Shown piece by piece: positions 12,160-24,762 of a stretch of 64,000 nt of DNA. Made by a program: the position numbers and the translations under genes. Source of the stretch: Epiperipatus broadwayi (Eukaryota; Onychophora; Udeonychophora; Euonychophora; Peripatidae); contig JAQFVV010012416.1 in assembly GCA_028023455.1 (NCBI GenBank), positions 3,393,594 through 3,457,593 on the forward strand. The letters run 5' to 3'. Numbering within the stretch: the first letter of the stretch is position 1; each line of letters begins with the position of its first letter. The notes under the pieces were generated by a model. The model was not told the origin of the DNA, did no database searches, and saw nothing but the letters and a program-made list of their open reading frames with translations.

Positions 12160-13450
12160 TATTAGGGGTGAGTGGAGTCTTCGCTATCACGAAGCAAATT
12201 CTGAGAGACGTGCGGAAACCGCATCAGTTAGTCCTATTTTCATTAAACCTCTCATGTGATATTTATTTTTGTAATCAGATTAAAGTTTACAGGAGTTGCA
12301 AAAACCTGGAAAGAAAGAAGAAAATAACTCATACTAATCTCAACTGCAAAATACTGAATAAAATATGCACTCAGTTTTTTATAAAGAACACATATGCAGT
12401 TATGTCTGTGTGCGCGTATTGAAAAACAGTTTATTTTATATAAACAACGGAGAAAAGAGATATGAAAGAGGCTTCGTGATTCGGCAACGTAGATAGCTTG
12501 TCATAGCCGATCTACTGATGCATTCAAAGTCGGTCAGTAAAAGGGTAATTAGTCATTTGTACCTAGAGAATGAACACGCATGAAAAAATGCTCAAAAACC
12601 ACCACTCAATAGTCGTCAGGTCTGGTGAGTAATTTCTTTTTTACTGTTTTGGCCACATAAATCTTTGACTTGCAGTTGGTTATTTGAAGACTGGTTTTTT
12701 TTTTTTAAAGAAAAAAACCTTTTAGCATAAAATGTTTAACTTTTTTTATTAAAAAAAAAGTTTTGTTATTTAACTATACTTGGCAGTTTGTTGAAGTTTT
12801 TTTTTAAATATATATATATTTAACTATTTATGTTTGTCTCTCTTTTGTTTATTAGTATATTGTGTTGTCGGTGGCCGGGGGGGGGGTAACTTACAACTAA
12901 TTTAAAAGTCATTTCAGAAGTTCACTTAAAATTATGGCAACGTGTATATTTTCACGTCTATTTTTTCGGCTTTTATTGATCGGCCTCTCCTCGGCTTTTT
13001 AAAAGTAAATAAGTAACTGTACGCGTGTTTATAAAATTAAGTTCAATGTTTTATTTTTAAAATTCAAAACATTAAAACGTAGTAATGTTTTAGATACGTA
13101 TATAAATTACTGTTTTATATATTCAAGACTATTATTATGTAATGCAATATTGAAAATAAATTATGTCAACACATTTAAAAAGAGTGGCGAAAAATATCTT
13201 TTACAGTCAACAATCTCAATATTACTGTGTGATCTCATTCTGCCAACAAAAAATAGTTTGTGTAACTAAATCTGTCTTCTGAAAAAGAACATAATTTGTG
13301 ACATTTGAAAGATTACCTCAATATAAAACTATTAACCACACAACTAAAATAAACATATGGTATTTACACTTAAAAGTTTAAAAGAAAAACAACGCGTGTT
13401 GACAGTAATGTTGATTTATAATGATTGGAGTTGATGTGTAATGAATCAAA
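12160..13450 (+). promoter_or_regulatory. CpG-bearing patch, candidate promoter or 5' exon
   Basis: Against a background nearly without CpG, this patch has many, notably 12465-12530 and 12960-13030. A strong splice-donor-like site, CTG/GTGAGTAA, ends at about 12630. An 84-codon plus frame (12168-12422) begins at the patch but has no recognisable domain. A G-run lies at about 12876-12888. It could mark the first exon of an unseen plus-strand gene or an old retroelement. Confidence 0.3.
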
Positions 13451-15159
13451 CAAATATATGAAATTAAACTCAGTAGGTTGTTTTCTGTGGGATTTAACGT
13501 AATGCTGTAGCGAGTGACTTGATAATAAGTTTCTGGATTGCAATTCAATTATTATGTCTAGTGGCCGAAAATCACAGACTTTCTAAGTAGCAAATTATTC
13601 GATTATTATTAATCAGCTATAATTCCACCAATAAAAATGTATAATGCAGTAAAATACGGGTATTTATCTTGCATGCTATCTGAATACTGATAAAAGTCTT
13701 GAACAATAAGTTCTCTTGTTTTAATAGATTGATGCTATCTTTCTGAATAGGAATAAAGGGTCAAACCATCAAAAGCTAAGTAAAAACAGTTTGTTTTCTG
13801 TCCCCATTCCTTTTACCCTTCCTATTTTCATTTACCTTACTATATTTAGTCACTTAGATTAGTCTAGGGCTTTTAATCTTGGACTTCCTCTACTATTGAT
13901 CTATCATCTCCTTGTATTAACAATAAAATTGTGAGTTTGGTATCATCACATTTCAATCCTTTTATTTAACACATGGCAACAATGTTATCTACAGACTTTT
14001 CTCCATTCTTTTTTGTTTTATTATTTGTTCTTCTATCTGTACCTTTTTTACATCAGAAGTTAGAATGGCCAGACTCATTTCCTAGCTGCTGCTAATGAAT
14101 GACAATGGGCACAGTGTTTACATACAATATGTATAAATTTAGGAACATAATATGTAATAAATTTTGCATATTATATGTTGATATGACTTTCAAAATGTGT
14201 AATTTTTCTTTCTACTATGTTTTTGATTTTCCTTTCATCTTAATGCATTTGTTTGATACTGTGCAACATAATCATAGCTATTTTTCTTCACTCTGTATGC
14301 TGTTATATAGTAGCTGCTACTAGTATATAAACGATCTGATTTACATATTTAGTGATTTTATAGTTGGATGCTGTCTGATCTTTTATTTATTATGTTGTTA
14401 TTGTTTGCAATATGTCAAGCCTCTTTTATCTTTCCTGTTCTATCATCCCACTGTACGTATATAAGTTTGACATTCTGTGAATCAAAACAGTGTCTATGTG
14501 TTTTTTTTCATGATTTAAGAACACTGACATATATGCTGCATCTTATTTTGTCTTTTATACAGATATTTATGCTGTGTTATCTCTTGTGATGATGATGATG
14601 GTTTGGGATTTTCCATAGTATACATGGACTGGTTGCATTGTGCTTCGTATTCTATTTGCGGGAATTCTTTATCTATTTTATCTTTAGAGTTGTTTATCAG
14701 TCTGTTTATGCTTAGACATATAAATAAAGTGCAGGGTTAAATACCTGGTTATTAAAATAATTACAAAAAACAGATACAGATTAATGTTATAGCTCCAATT
14801 TTGAGATCTAGAGTAAATTGTGTTAAGGAAATTAGAAAATAGTGGCAGATAATGATGATGATCATATATCAGCAATGGGTTATATTAGTTTTATCTATTT
14901 ACTTCTACTTGAATTTAAGCAGAGAATTTAACACATATATGTTAAAGTCACCACAAGAATTTACACGTAAAAACAAATATTTTTTAAAGTGGAATAAAGA
15001 AGACAATAAAAATAACAATATATATATATATTGACTAAGTAAATCACAAAACTAAAATAAAGTACAATTACAATTTAGACTAATATATTTTCAATACAAT
15101 GTACTATAATCATAGCTATTACTAAATACACATAAATAGTGCCTTAATTATATTAAAGT
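13451..15159. other. AT-rich stretch with small GATGATGATG tract
   Basis: Reading frames here are short, hydrophobic by composition and unsupported. A GATGATGATGATGG tract at about 14588-14601 followed by TTTTCCAT and CATGGACTGG resembles a common interspersed repeat end, too short to classify. Confidence 0.4.
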
Positions 15160-15279
15160 AAAACAGGCAAAACTCTCCATACAGTAGTGCCATGCAGTGC
15201 CAACCAGAGTGATCAATGGATGCCAGAAGGCTGTTTGGCACTGAGTGGTACTACTGTATGGAGAGTTTTTCCTATTTTA
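15160..15279. repeat. Compact foldback element (TIR-only member of the hammerhead family)
   Basis: The TIR beginning AGGCAAAACTCTCCATAC (15165) is followed almost directly by its inverse ending GTATGGAGAGTTTTTCCT (15273). The central part carrying the hammerhead in other members is missing. The flanking sequence GATCATGTGATGTTTAGTGG at about 15311-15330 also accompanies other family members. Confidence 0.85.
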
Positions 15280-16800
15280 ATAACAGTAATGTGCTAGCAT
15301 AAGAAATAATGATCATGTGATGTTTAGTGGTTATATTAAAGTAAGTATTATCTTATTAAAAATCTACGTTAAATATTCCAGTAAATATTTAATCGGACAG
15401 TGTTCAATCTTTTATTGATCACATTATCATAGCAATGTACCATGTCTTTTTTACTTTCCATTTTAGATCACCTTGCTCTATCCAAAAGTCAATAGAGATA
15501 CAAGTGTGTTAATCATTAAGTATTTTAAATCCCCTAAGGTTTAGTATGGTGAAAAGATTACAGAAAATCAATAATATCTAGTTTAAATTAATGAATATTT
15601 TCCAAGAAGAAAAGTACTGACATTATTTTCAATTTGTCAGTTTGCATTATCTGGTAAATGATAAATAATGGTGGTTGATTAATTTTATTCTTGTATCAAT
15701 GAAGTGTTTAAATCCATGTGCAACACATAGTTAAAGCATTATTGTAGTAAATAATAGCTGTATTTTTAACAGCATGAGGGAAATCCAAGTGTACAAAATA
15801 CTAATGGTAAATCTATTATTGAATTGGTTGAACCATCAACTAAGACTTTAGCAGGTAATGCACTATGTATGATGAAACATGAGTGCATATTAAATTGTCA
15901 TGCAACAACACAAAATTATAACAAATAACATCTTATTACTATTTCAGATCAAATCTCATGTTATAAAAGAACATCATGGGTTTGATTAGGATGGAGATAA
16001 AGATCTCCAGGAATGATGATTTTCATAAATTCTTTTAAAAACTTTTATATTTGATATATTAATGCAAAGATATCTTGAATTTTTTTTAATGTTAAATTGA
16101 GACCTAAGAATTCTAAAAATTAAAAATTTGAAACTTTACTGCTTGAAGCCTTTCTAAATTCTGTGACTACATCAGAGCATGAGAAAGAGTAATTATATTA
16201 AGATCTTGTTAGAAGGGACTGTGCAAATTAAAAATTTTGAGAAATTATGAAAGTTCAGATTTGATGTGATGCTGATTTATAATTAGTAGCCAATAACAGT
16301 TCTTACAGTGGTTAATCAAGTACACCTGATAATAAATGATATAGAAAATTATTAATAACAGTGACAAGTTTAATCTTGAGTTTGAATTCTCAGCCCTAAT
16401 CTTGATTTTATGTTTGTGATGGTGGCACTTTTTTGACAGCATTAACAACATGATTTGGAAGTAAAATGTTATGTATGTGGATACATTTCTATTCCACAGA
16501 TTATTTTTTATAATCGATATAAAACTCAGCTTTAACATTTTTAACTTTCTTTTTTATTTTTTTATTCATCAGGAATTAGAGTGGGCATAGATATTTATAA
16601 GTGGTCGTTAATGATGAATAAGGAAATTTTGAAATCAAATATTTTTTACATCATAGTAGATTCAAAAATTTAATGTTTATAGATTTTTTTTTTACATTAT
16701 TTGAAAAGCAAGAAAATTTATGTACTGGCTTCCTTCATGCTCCATTCATGTATTTCTGCAATATTACTACAATTAGAATTTATTTTTTTAAAGATCAATT
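15280..16800. other. AT-rich stretch, nothing recognised
   Basis: The 97-codon minus frame at 16245-16538 is low-complexity and has no recognised domain. No repeat family was identified. Confidence 0.45.
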
Positions 16801-16823
16801 AGAGTAATTTTAATTTTAGCATT

Positions 16824-16934
16824 TTTTTTTTTCATATGTTAAAGCATCGTCTGGGAAGTGAACCTGCAACAACTGTCTGCAAGCAACTGCTTGCAAGGCA
16901 GCTGTGCTGACTTCTTGGCTACCAATGCTTGACC
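16824..16934 (-). mobile_element. tRNA-derived SINE, copy 1
   Basis: On the minus strand it begins CAAGCATTGGTAGCCAAGAA, has an A-box-like D arm, a B box GGTTCACTTCC, ends GATGCTTTAACATATG and an A tail. It is flanked by a 16-bp direct repeat with one mismatch (16808-16823 and 16935-16950). That is the mark of LINE-mediated insertion. Confidence 0.8.
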
Positions 16935-17094
16935 TTTAATTTTAACATTTGAAGTGTTAAAGTGATATTGTAGCTATTTTCTAGAAAGAACAGAAAATTT
17001 TTACCAATTCAGTAAAGTAGAAATTTCACATATATAAGTATTTAAGACAATTAAGCTTATTAATTTTAAAAAAATTACTAAATAGAGTAATATG

Positions 17095-17210
17095 CTAATG
17101 GATTTAGTTGCTAGGGAGTTAATAAAAAGTGAGAATACCAAAACTATGAGTGCCAGAATTGGTCTTGGGACCTTCCAAAGCAAGTCAGACTCCACCAACT
17201 GTGTAAAAAA
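17095..17210 (-). repeat. tRNA-like SINE unit, inverted copy
   Basis: On the minus strand it has CAGTTGGTGGAGTCTGACTT, GGTCCCAAGACCAATTCTGG and the same tail wording as the adjacent direct array (GCACT, TTTTGGTATTC, AACTCCCTAGCAA). It lies head to head with the direct repeats that start at about 17212. Confidence 0.7.
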
Positions 17211-17211
17211 C

Positions 17212-17745
17212 ATCTTGTATTGTTTGGCATAATTGGTAGAACATTTAATTTGGGATTGGAAGGTCCCAGGACTGATTCTAACAATTGCAGTTTAGGTGCT
17301 CAAACATCTTACGAACTCTCAAGCAATAAATCCATATGCCTTTTCACCCTTCACTGTTTGATGCAGTTGGTAGCACATCTGACTTGGGGATTGGAGAGGT
17401 CCCACGATCAATTCAAGCACTTACTGTTTTGGTGTTCAAATCTCTTATGAATTCCCAAGCAATAAATCCATATGCTGTTTCACTCTGCATATTTTGTACA
17501 GTTGGTAGAGCATTCAATCTAGGATCGGAACATCCCAGGATCAGTTCAAGCACTCTCAGTTCTGGTGCTCAAACTTCTTACAAACTTCCAAACAATAAAA
17601 CCATTAGCACTTTTTTGCTTATATGGTTTGACATATTTGATAGAGCATCTCACTTGGGATCAGGAAGTCCCAGAATTGATTCTGGCACTTAGAGTTGTGG
17701 TGCTCAAACTTCATATAAACTTCTACATAATAAAGCCATAAGCAT
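17212..17745 (+). repeat. Tandem array of four 134-135-bp tRNA-like units
   Basis: The motif TTGGTAGA/C starts at 17233, 17367, 17502 and (as TTGATAGA) 17637, giving periods of 134, 135 and 135. Each unit has an A-box-like TTGGTAGAGCAT, a TTGGGAT-GGTCCCAGGA segment, a B-box-like GGATTGATTC, then GGTGCTCAAACTTCTTA and AATAAAnCCAT. Open frames of 76 and 118 codons cross the units only because the unit lacks stops in those frames. A further unit lies at 29.7 kb. Confidence 0.85.
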
Positions 17746-18109
17746 TTTTTTAAAAAGAATAATTCATTTACTGCATGATATTTACTATTTTTTAAATGTG
17801 TTATAAATTAAAAATTAAATAAATCATAACTATAGTGAGAGAGGTTGATTTGACTTTTGATTGATGAATGGTTGTGATATGATTGACCTAAAATGAAAAA
17901 GGCACTGATAAAAACAAAAACATGAAAATATATATTGTAGTGCAATAATTGTATATTCAGACACAAGGTGCTAAAAGCAGGTAGAAATGAGTACCTCTTT
18001 TGCATGAGAGTTGTTTAGTGAAAATTATCAAAATTTTCCAATATGGACAAAGAAACAGGTGTATTATAATACCTTTATAACACTAAATATATATTTACCC
18101 ATTAAGTAA
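17746..18109. other. AT-rich spacer, nothing recognised
   Basis: No gene or repeat identified. The 65-codon minus frame at 17808-18005 has no supporting feature. Confidence 0.4.
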
Positions 18110-18380
18110 AATTTAAAGGGTATATTTGGACTAGAGATAATCTCTAGTTTAGTAAATTATTTGTAATAATCATTAATATATTTGTATTAAGTAGTTTATG
18201 TCAAAATTGTAGAGTGCAGAAGTTTGACCCTTGTAAATCAAACTATAGTAATTTGCTTTCTATAAATACTAAACAAATGATAAAGATATGAATAGGAGAT
18301 TGGGATCTAAATCAACTTGTGAGCGCTGGCTCAGTATGAAAGTTGCATCTTGGGGATGATTTATTTTATTTTCACATCTT
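18110..18380 (+). repeat. Interspersed repeat family A, copy 2
   Basis: Matches copy 1 and copy 3 over a CTAGTTTAGTAAAT block, a TAATCATTAATAT block, a TAAATACTAAACAAAT block and a tail GCATCTTGGGG. Same orientation as the others. Confidence 0.5.
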
Positions 18381-18902
18381 TGGTAATATACAGTATTTCA
18401 GAAATGTGTGATGGAACAGAAATGTAAAATACTTCTAAATATATTAAAAGGAAGTTGCCTAGACAACAGTTTGAAATTGTTGATTGTTATTGATATTGGG
18501 ATTGTCTAAGGGTTGACTGGTTTTTAAATACGTTTATGTATTAAGGTAAGTTTAACTATATCTAAAAATATGAATATAAAGTTAAATTATAACATATACT
18601 ATATATGATTGCTTACTGAGAAAAAAAAAGCAAAGTGTATGTTTCAAAACACATTCATAATAACAGAAGTTGGTCTGATTTTGGACTGATGGGTAGTGGC
18701 AATATCATTGATCTAAAGTGAAAAAAATACTGATTAAAACAAAACTTGAATATCTTATCAGGTGATCATCTTTTATCCACATGATTGAAAATTTTAAGTA
18801 ATGGCAGGTAGATGAACGAGTTTGGACTTACATTTTAAAAAACTAACTTTATCTTAAGAATATCTATATTGTTTGAAAAAATATTGAGTTTATATATATA
18901 TT

Positions 18903-18957
18903 TTTTCCCATATGTCATAGCAACTGTCGGGAGGCAAACCCACAACAACTCCCATCC
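18903..18957 (-). mobile_element. tRNA-derived SINE, truncated copy
   Basis: The 3' half only of the SINE family seen at 16.8, 43.0 and 62.2 kb. On the minus strand it has GTTGTGGGTTTGCCTCCCGA (B box) then GCTATGACATATG. The tRNA 5' half is absent. Confidence 0.6.
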
Positions 18958-19089
18958 AATATTTTATTTACTTCTATATATATTTAAACTTTTTTTACTC
19001 TCCATCTCTCCAACTTCCCATTTTTTATTAATGCAACTAGTCATCTATCCCATGATTTGACACTATAACACTCAACTATTCTCCTAACA

Positions 19090-19690
19090 TAATCATCCCA
19101 CCTTTTGTATAAGTATACTGACAAAGTCTTTATCCAAATCTTCTGAATGTCTTACTACTTTTTTCACCCACCTTGTTGCCTGTTCTTTACTCATAACCTA
19201 ATTAAATGCTATTTTGGCTATTCTCTTATTATCCATAAATTTGCAATCTACCAAACGTTATCATTTTGGCTTTTTACATCTCTCATATAAAAACTTGACC
19301 ATCCCATTTCTCCTTGAATTTCCTCCTTTGTCATCCACATATCTGCATCTGATGCATGTCTTTCTACTTCTCTTTGTACTTTTTCAAAGTAATCTAACAC
19401 CCCTTTACTAACACATAATGCATCATTATTATAAGTTAACTCTGCCACTCCCTTCCATACAATTCTAGCTAAATCATATTTATTATATGAAAACACAATT
19501 AATTTCCTTATCAATCCCTTTCTTTTCCTTGCTTTATTTATCAATTTTTTTTCATTCATCCAAGAAATTTCTCTGATTACTTAAGATGATCCCCAAATAG
19601 TTATACCTATTCATCACATTGAACTTTATATCATCCAATAAAAGTTTTTCTTTTTCCCTAGCATTTATCATAATACATGTAACAGACAGA
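19090..19690 (-). pseudogene. Non-LTR retrotransposon reverse-transcriptase C-terminal fragment
   Basis: Minus-strand translation gives NRYNYLGIIL near 19600, a typical piece after the RT palm. It then gives a 103-codon open frame (19248-19559) with LARIVWKGVAELTY, LCVSKGVLDYFEKVQREV and GEMGWSSFYMRDVKSQ, and then RWVKKVVRHSEDL near 19150. This order matches the C-terminal part of non-LTR retrotransposon proteins of arthropod and mollusc genomes. No catalytic motif remains, and frameshifts separate the pieces. Confidence 0.65.
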
Positions 19691-19996
19691 GTGCCATCTC
19701 CATTGCCAACAAGAGTTTATGCTGCAACTACGAATTGCAATTATTATTATCGGAAACAATTTTCTTTTTTAAAAATTTTAATAGTACCTATGCAAAAGAA
19801 ATTTTTAAAAATCTACAATTATTTTGCCTGGATTTATAATACAAGGTGCATTAATGTTAATAAAACTTTAAATTTTGTGTCCCTTTATGCCACAATAAAA
19901 AAAGTAAAACCCTCTTTCGGTGTTTGTGATTATGTTTCCGCTGATTCCATTTTACAGATGCTCTTAGCAATATTTCATTCCTTAGTTCAGGCTTGG

Positions 19997-20494
19997 AATT
20001 CCATAGCATTTGTTACCATCATTTCACAAGCAACAATTTAGCAATTGCAGCATTGTAATCTATGTTTATTTTGCTGAGCAATAATTTCCTTAGATTATGG
20101 TGACCATGCCGTAAAGAAATTGGTCTAAGAGTATTTCATCAAGATCAGAAAATAGACAGTCTCATGCTAACATTTTCAACACAAGATTATACTTGGAGTA
20201 GGTTTCATGTGAATGTTGTTTTCACATTCTAACCCATAGGGGGGAAATTCCATAGCATTTGTTACCATCATTTCACAAGCAACAATTTAGCAATTGCAGC
20301 ATTGTAATCTATGTTTATTTTGCTGAGCAATAATTTCCTTAGATTATGGTGACCATGCCGTAAAGAAATTGGTCTAAGAGTATTTCGTCAAGATCAGAAA
20401 ATAGACAGTCTCATGCTAACATTTTCAACACAAGATTATACTTGGAGTAGGTTTCATGTGAATGTTGTTTTCACATTCTAACCCATAGGGGGGA
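19997..20494. repeat. Recent 249-bp tandem duplication
   Basis: The sequence from AATTCCATAGCATTTG (19997) to CCCATAGGGGGG is repeated at 20246-20494. Only one difference was seen by eye (TTTCATC versus TTTCGTC), so the duplication is recent. It lies inside a decayed gag region. Confidence 0.95.
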
Positions 20495-20870
20495 AACTCT
20501 TTTGGTGACTGCAGGCTGAAAATATCCAGTAAGTTTTTCCATTAATACTACATATGATAATTCTTCTGGGGTTTTATTGTCAGCTAATTGTTTGGCAATT
20601 TGTAATATATCTATTCCAGCAAAGAATAATCTAACATTGAGACTTTAGTTTCATCATCTTCAATTTTATTTAGCCTCATGCATTGTTCCAATTGTTCCAC
20701 ATATAGTGTCCATCTGTCCAGATTTCCCTTCTCAAATTCACAGATATTTTGCGAAGGAAAATCCATGTTTGTATGAACTATCCAAAATTGCTTTTTATCT
20801 AATGACCTCCATTATCCTGTTGATGGCACCATCTGCAGTGTTTTCACGGAGTTAAAACTCAGCTGAAATT
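20495..20870 (-). pseudogene. Ty3/gypsy-type gag remnant
   Basis: On the minus strand a frame begins at about 20770 with MDFPSQNICEFEKGNLDRW and LYVEQLEQCMRLNKIEDD, as in gag proteins of Ty3-type elements in invertebrates. A frameshift follows near 20640, and the frame then gives FFAGIDILQIAKQLADNKT and PEELSYVVLMEKLTGYF. The remainder runs into the tandem duplication and is full of stops. No protease, RT or LTR is visible nearby. Confidence 0.6.
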
Positions 20871-20879
20871 GCATGAATA

Positions 20880-23630
20880 AAATTGGATTCGTAGAGGTTT
20901 GTAGTTTTAGTTATTTAATTATTATAGTAAAAACAAACAGTGTTATAATTTTGAATTTGGATACAAAAAAACAAAGGATCATTAACTTACAATTGTTATC
21001 AGTTCACTAATAAGACATTGTTCAAATTATTTATGGCGGGCCTCAAATATTAATGTGGTCCCTTTCATTAGTTTGTTTTAATGCAGCTCATCATACTTTA
21101 CCAGTTATTAAGCTACAACTATTATTTAAGTTGTAAACTTCTTTATTTTGTTAGCATTCAGTCCTACAACTTAACACATTCATTTGTCAGAGAGCAAAAT
21201 CCCCCTATAAAAAAATTTTCCACCGCTTATGAGATCTCTCCCGGCATTTTCTTCTCTTCTCCTCACTCTAGTAATTATTTCTAGAGTTAATCAGTCTTAC
21301 CATCCAGCACATACATATTTATTTATGCAGTCATTTATTTTTATGAAATAAAATAAACGTTATATTAACAAAAAATAATTCTGTAACAAATTATAAAACA
21401 GAATACAAACTTAGTTTTACTTTTTAAAACAAATTATTACAAAAAAACTTACACAAAAATGTTGCACTAATTTTTAATATATATTACTATTATTTATTAT
21501 GTATTAAAATTATTAATATATAAATATGTATATCATACTCAATACTTGTATTAATTCGTACCTCTAAAAATTGTTAGTGGGCTGCAGTATCTAAAACTTT
21601 GCCAACCGGTGCTATATACTATTTAATTTATACATTATCGTGATGTGTGTGATAATAAGATATTAGCATATAATATTTAATTATCATAATATATAAAGCT
21701 ATGATTATGAAAAATGCAGATTTGGATTAGACAGTCAGTGGTAAAGAGGTTGTGTCCATATGATATTGATAATCATAAATACAACTCATCACTATTACAT
21801 TATCATAAGCATGACTAGGAGATCTATGCTGTAATAATTTAACTTTCCTAACTTCATAATTGGAGTGATGTATTCATAATTTAGATATGAAATAAATAGT
21901 TAACATCACCTAGAAAAGAATATAAATCATCATCGTTTATTCAAGCATATCATTTAAAACTGCTTCAGCATGATAATTTATCAAATTTCTGGTAAGGACA
22001 TCAATCATATGCCTTAGATTTTAATTCCTCTTTTAATTCCGATATCTCTTTTGGTTATAGCAGATTTTATGTATTTATTTTATTTATTTAGTCTCTATTT
22101 ATATCTATAAATTGAGATAACCATCTTTATTCCACACAACAATTGCAATGTTCACATTGTGGTCCACTTGAGTGCGATTATAGCTTCATGTTAAGAGGAT
22201 TCAAATGTGTGCAGTTTTGGACATTGTGCCCCTTCCTACAGGAACCTCATGCTACAACAGTTAGGTGCCAGTTATAGGGAATGAACTTTCAACTGATGGG
22301 AAGTGCTTATTCAGTGAGGCGCGGTAGTGGCTCAATTTTCATGACAAGAGAAGCATGTGGTCCTCAGCCTAATAAAAGGAAGTATACATACTGTTTCAAT
22401 ATTCAGACTGATGAACAGGAATGTGGGGTGATCAGGTGATGTGCCTTAAGGGTGGTAAGGTAAAACATTTGCTGTTGTTAAAAGGGGAAGGGGAATAAAA
22501 AATTAATTATTCAAAATTTTATTAAAATAATTTAAAATTTTTTTTATAGAATTTTACAAATGTGAGTTATATGCATAAATTTTTGAATGAGATTTTTGTT
22601 GCTGTATGTTAGATGCTAAATACTTTATATCAGGATCATATTTTGTAATTTTTAATAGTACACATACTGAACTGATTCATCAGACATTCTATTTTTGAAT
22701 CTGTCTTTTATAAAATTAATTTCTGGAAATAAGAATTCACATGCATAAGCAGAGGAAAAAAATGATAATATAGCTGCCACTAGTATTTTTAAACAACTGA
22801 AGATTTCGGAGATGACTTTCCAAGTTTTTAATATTTTCTCTTCAGCATTTTTTTTATTACACCTAATCATCAATCATTTCTCAAATTAATGAACTTTTGT
22901 TTTCAGATAGAACTGGACTGAAAATCAATTCATTGCAATTTTCTATCATCCAAACTTGAACTGTGGTTATTTTCTGATGTATCTGGATATAAATTTTGAT
23001 GTTCGTTCAAGTTGTCTGAACCACATAAGCTGACCCTACTATTTTTAAACAAGTGAAGATTCTGAAAATGGCATCCCAAGTTTTTAATCTGTAAAAAAAT
23101 TTGTTGATTCTCAACTGAATTACAGTAGAAAACTCTTATGCCAATTTATCTTGGTTTGGTTCCTTAGATTTTATATTTGGGGAAAAAATTTTGTATTTGA
23201 AAAAGATTTATAGATATTTGAAATAGTCTCACAATTAAAAATTTCTAATTTAAACTTCTAATACTTTGATTAAATTAACATTACAATGGTTGTTTTATAA
23301 CACATTACAGTTTGATATTTAATTTATTTAACCAATCTTTGATGAATTTTTCTGTGACCTAACCATATGTTTGTACATAAGCATACCATTGTATAATATG
23401 TTTTCCTCGTTCAATAGTTCTAAGAATTTTCATTTATTTAAAGTCCATAAAATTGACTAATTTTGCCACAAATGTCATATCTTCCAGCATCTTGAAACTA
23501 ACCTTGATACATCAAACCTGCTGATGTATAATACAGTAAATCCTATCCTAGAATTGCATACCCAATACTTTGGGTTAATAAATTGACAAACCATTTTCTT
23601 GTCTGATCATAATGTGAGAACCACTAGTTG
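20880..23630. other. AT-rich stretch with one less AT-rich patch
   Basis: No coding sequence is supported. The patch 22140-22470 is GC-richer, with CACTTGAGTGCG and GAGGCGCGGTAGTGGCTCA. The latter faintly resembles a tRNA-type A box, too weak to call. Confidence 0.4.
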
Positions 23631-23635
23631 CTATG

Positions 23636-24226
23636 GTACTTGTAAGTTTTCCAGTAAATCAAGATGGCAGCCCATATCTACCGTTTTGGCACCCCACCCC
23701 CAAAATGTTTATTTTTTTTTATTAATTTTTTTTAAAAAAGAAATCATTGTGAAAAAATTAATTACACTATTTACAGTTTTTTTAAATTTTATTAACAGAA
23801 AAATGAAGAAAAAAAAACTTTAATTATGTCTGCAACATAGAATCATATTGTGACCATTAACGTATACTTTTGGGTAGGGCAGGATCCTGTATCATTGGAA
23901 ATAGTCCTTTATATCACATTCTGTAACAGAAAAGTCCCAAATTTTTATCAGTATCATAATTTATCAAAAAAAAGTCTGACTAAAAGAAATACACTGAATT
24001 GACCAAAATAAGACAATGTTCGTCGCTTCCCACATTATTATATAAGTAAAAAATTAAAATAGCTTTTTTTATTGGAATTTATTCCTTTTTTAGATTTAAC
24101 AATCAATTCATTAATTTTGTTTTAATTTAACAACTAACATATCTTCTATAGATTATAGGCTCTCGAAACTATAATTTATCAAAAATACAGGCTGCCATCT
24201 TGGTTTACAAATAAATTTACAAGTAC
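23636..24226. mobile_element. TIR element of about 590 bp (MITE-like)
   Basis: Terminal inverted repeats of about 45 bp: left 23636-23680 and right 24183-24226 share GTACTTGTAA, TTT, GTAAA and CAAGATGGCAGCC. The interior is AT-rich and encodes no transposase, so it would be non-autonomous. The superfamily cannot be told from the TIR alone. Confidence 0.7.
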
Positions 24227-24762
24227 TGTTATTATCATCCAATATTACCGATCTAATTTTGTAAAGGTTGAATTTTTTCAGCAAATGTATCATTTGCATT
24301 GCACATATCTATTCATTTTGTTGTTATTACTAAAGATGAATTCTTCCTTGATATAGTTCTTCTGACAATAGTGGATACAAATAGCTAAATGAACTGATTC
24401 AGTCATGAAGGAAGTCTTCAAGTTAAAGAGATTATATTTTTAGATATTTCCAAGATTCTATATTTTACTACATTTATAGTCAGGCTCTTGGAATTTTTTC
24501 CCCTGTTTTCATAATCTTCAAAAAAAAAAAAATAACTGGTACATATTTAAACCATGATTTTTTTTTTTAGATATTCATTTCCAAAAGAGTTCCTGTGTTT
24601 GGTAATTATGTATGAAACAATATAATTAGTAGCAGTTATGTATGATTGATTATTGATATATTAAATTAAGATGGTTACTGAGTATTTTTACTTATAAGGA
24701 CATTGATAATAAATTCTTTTTATTATTTACTTTTATTAAAAGAAGTTTATGGTTTTAATCCA

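Noticed and set aside
17220-17692. Protein-coding ORFs of 76 and 118 codons
   Set aside because: They run across tandem non-coding tRNA-like units. The repeated peptides (for example FNLG-E-PR) follow the DNA repeat and show no protein constraint.
22400-22440. CTGATGA near 22.41 kb as a hammerhead
   Set aside because: No GAAA at suitable distance and no pairing for stem I or II.
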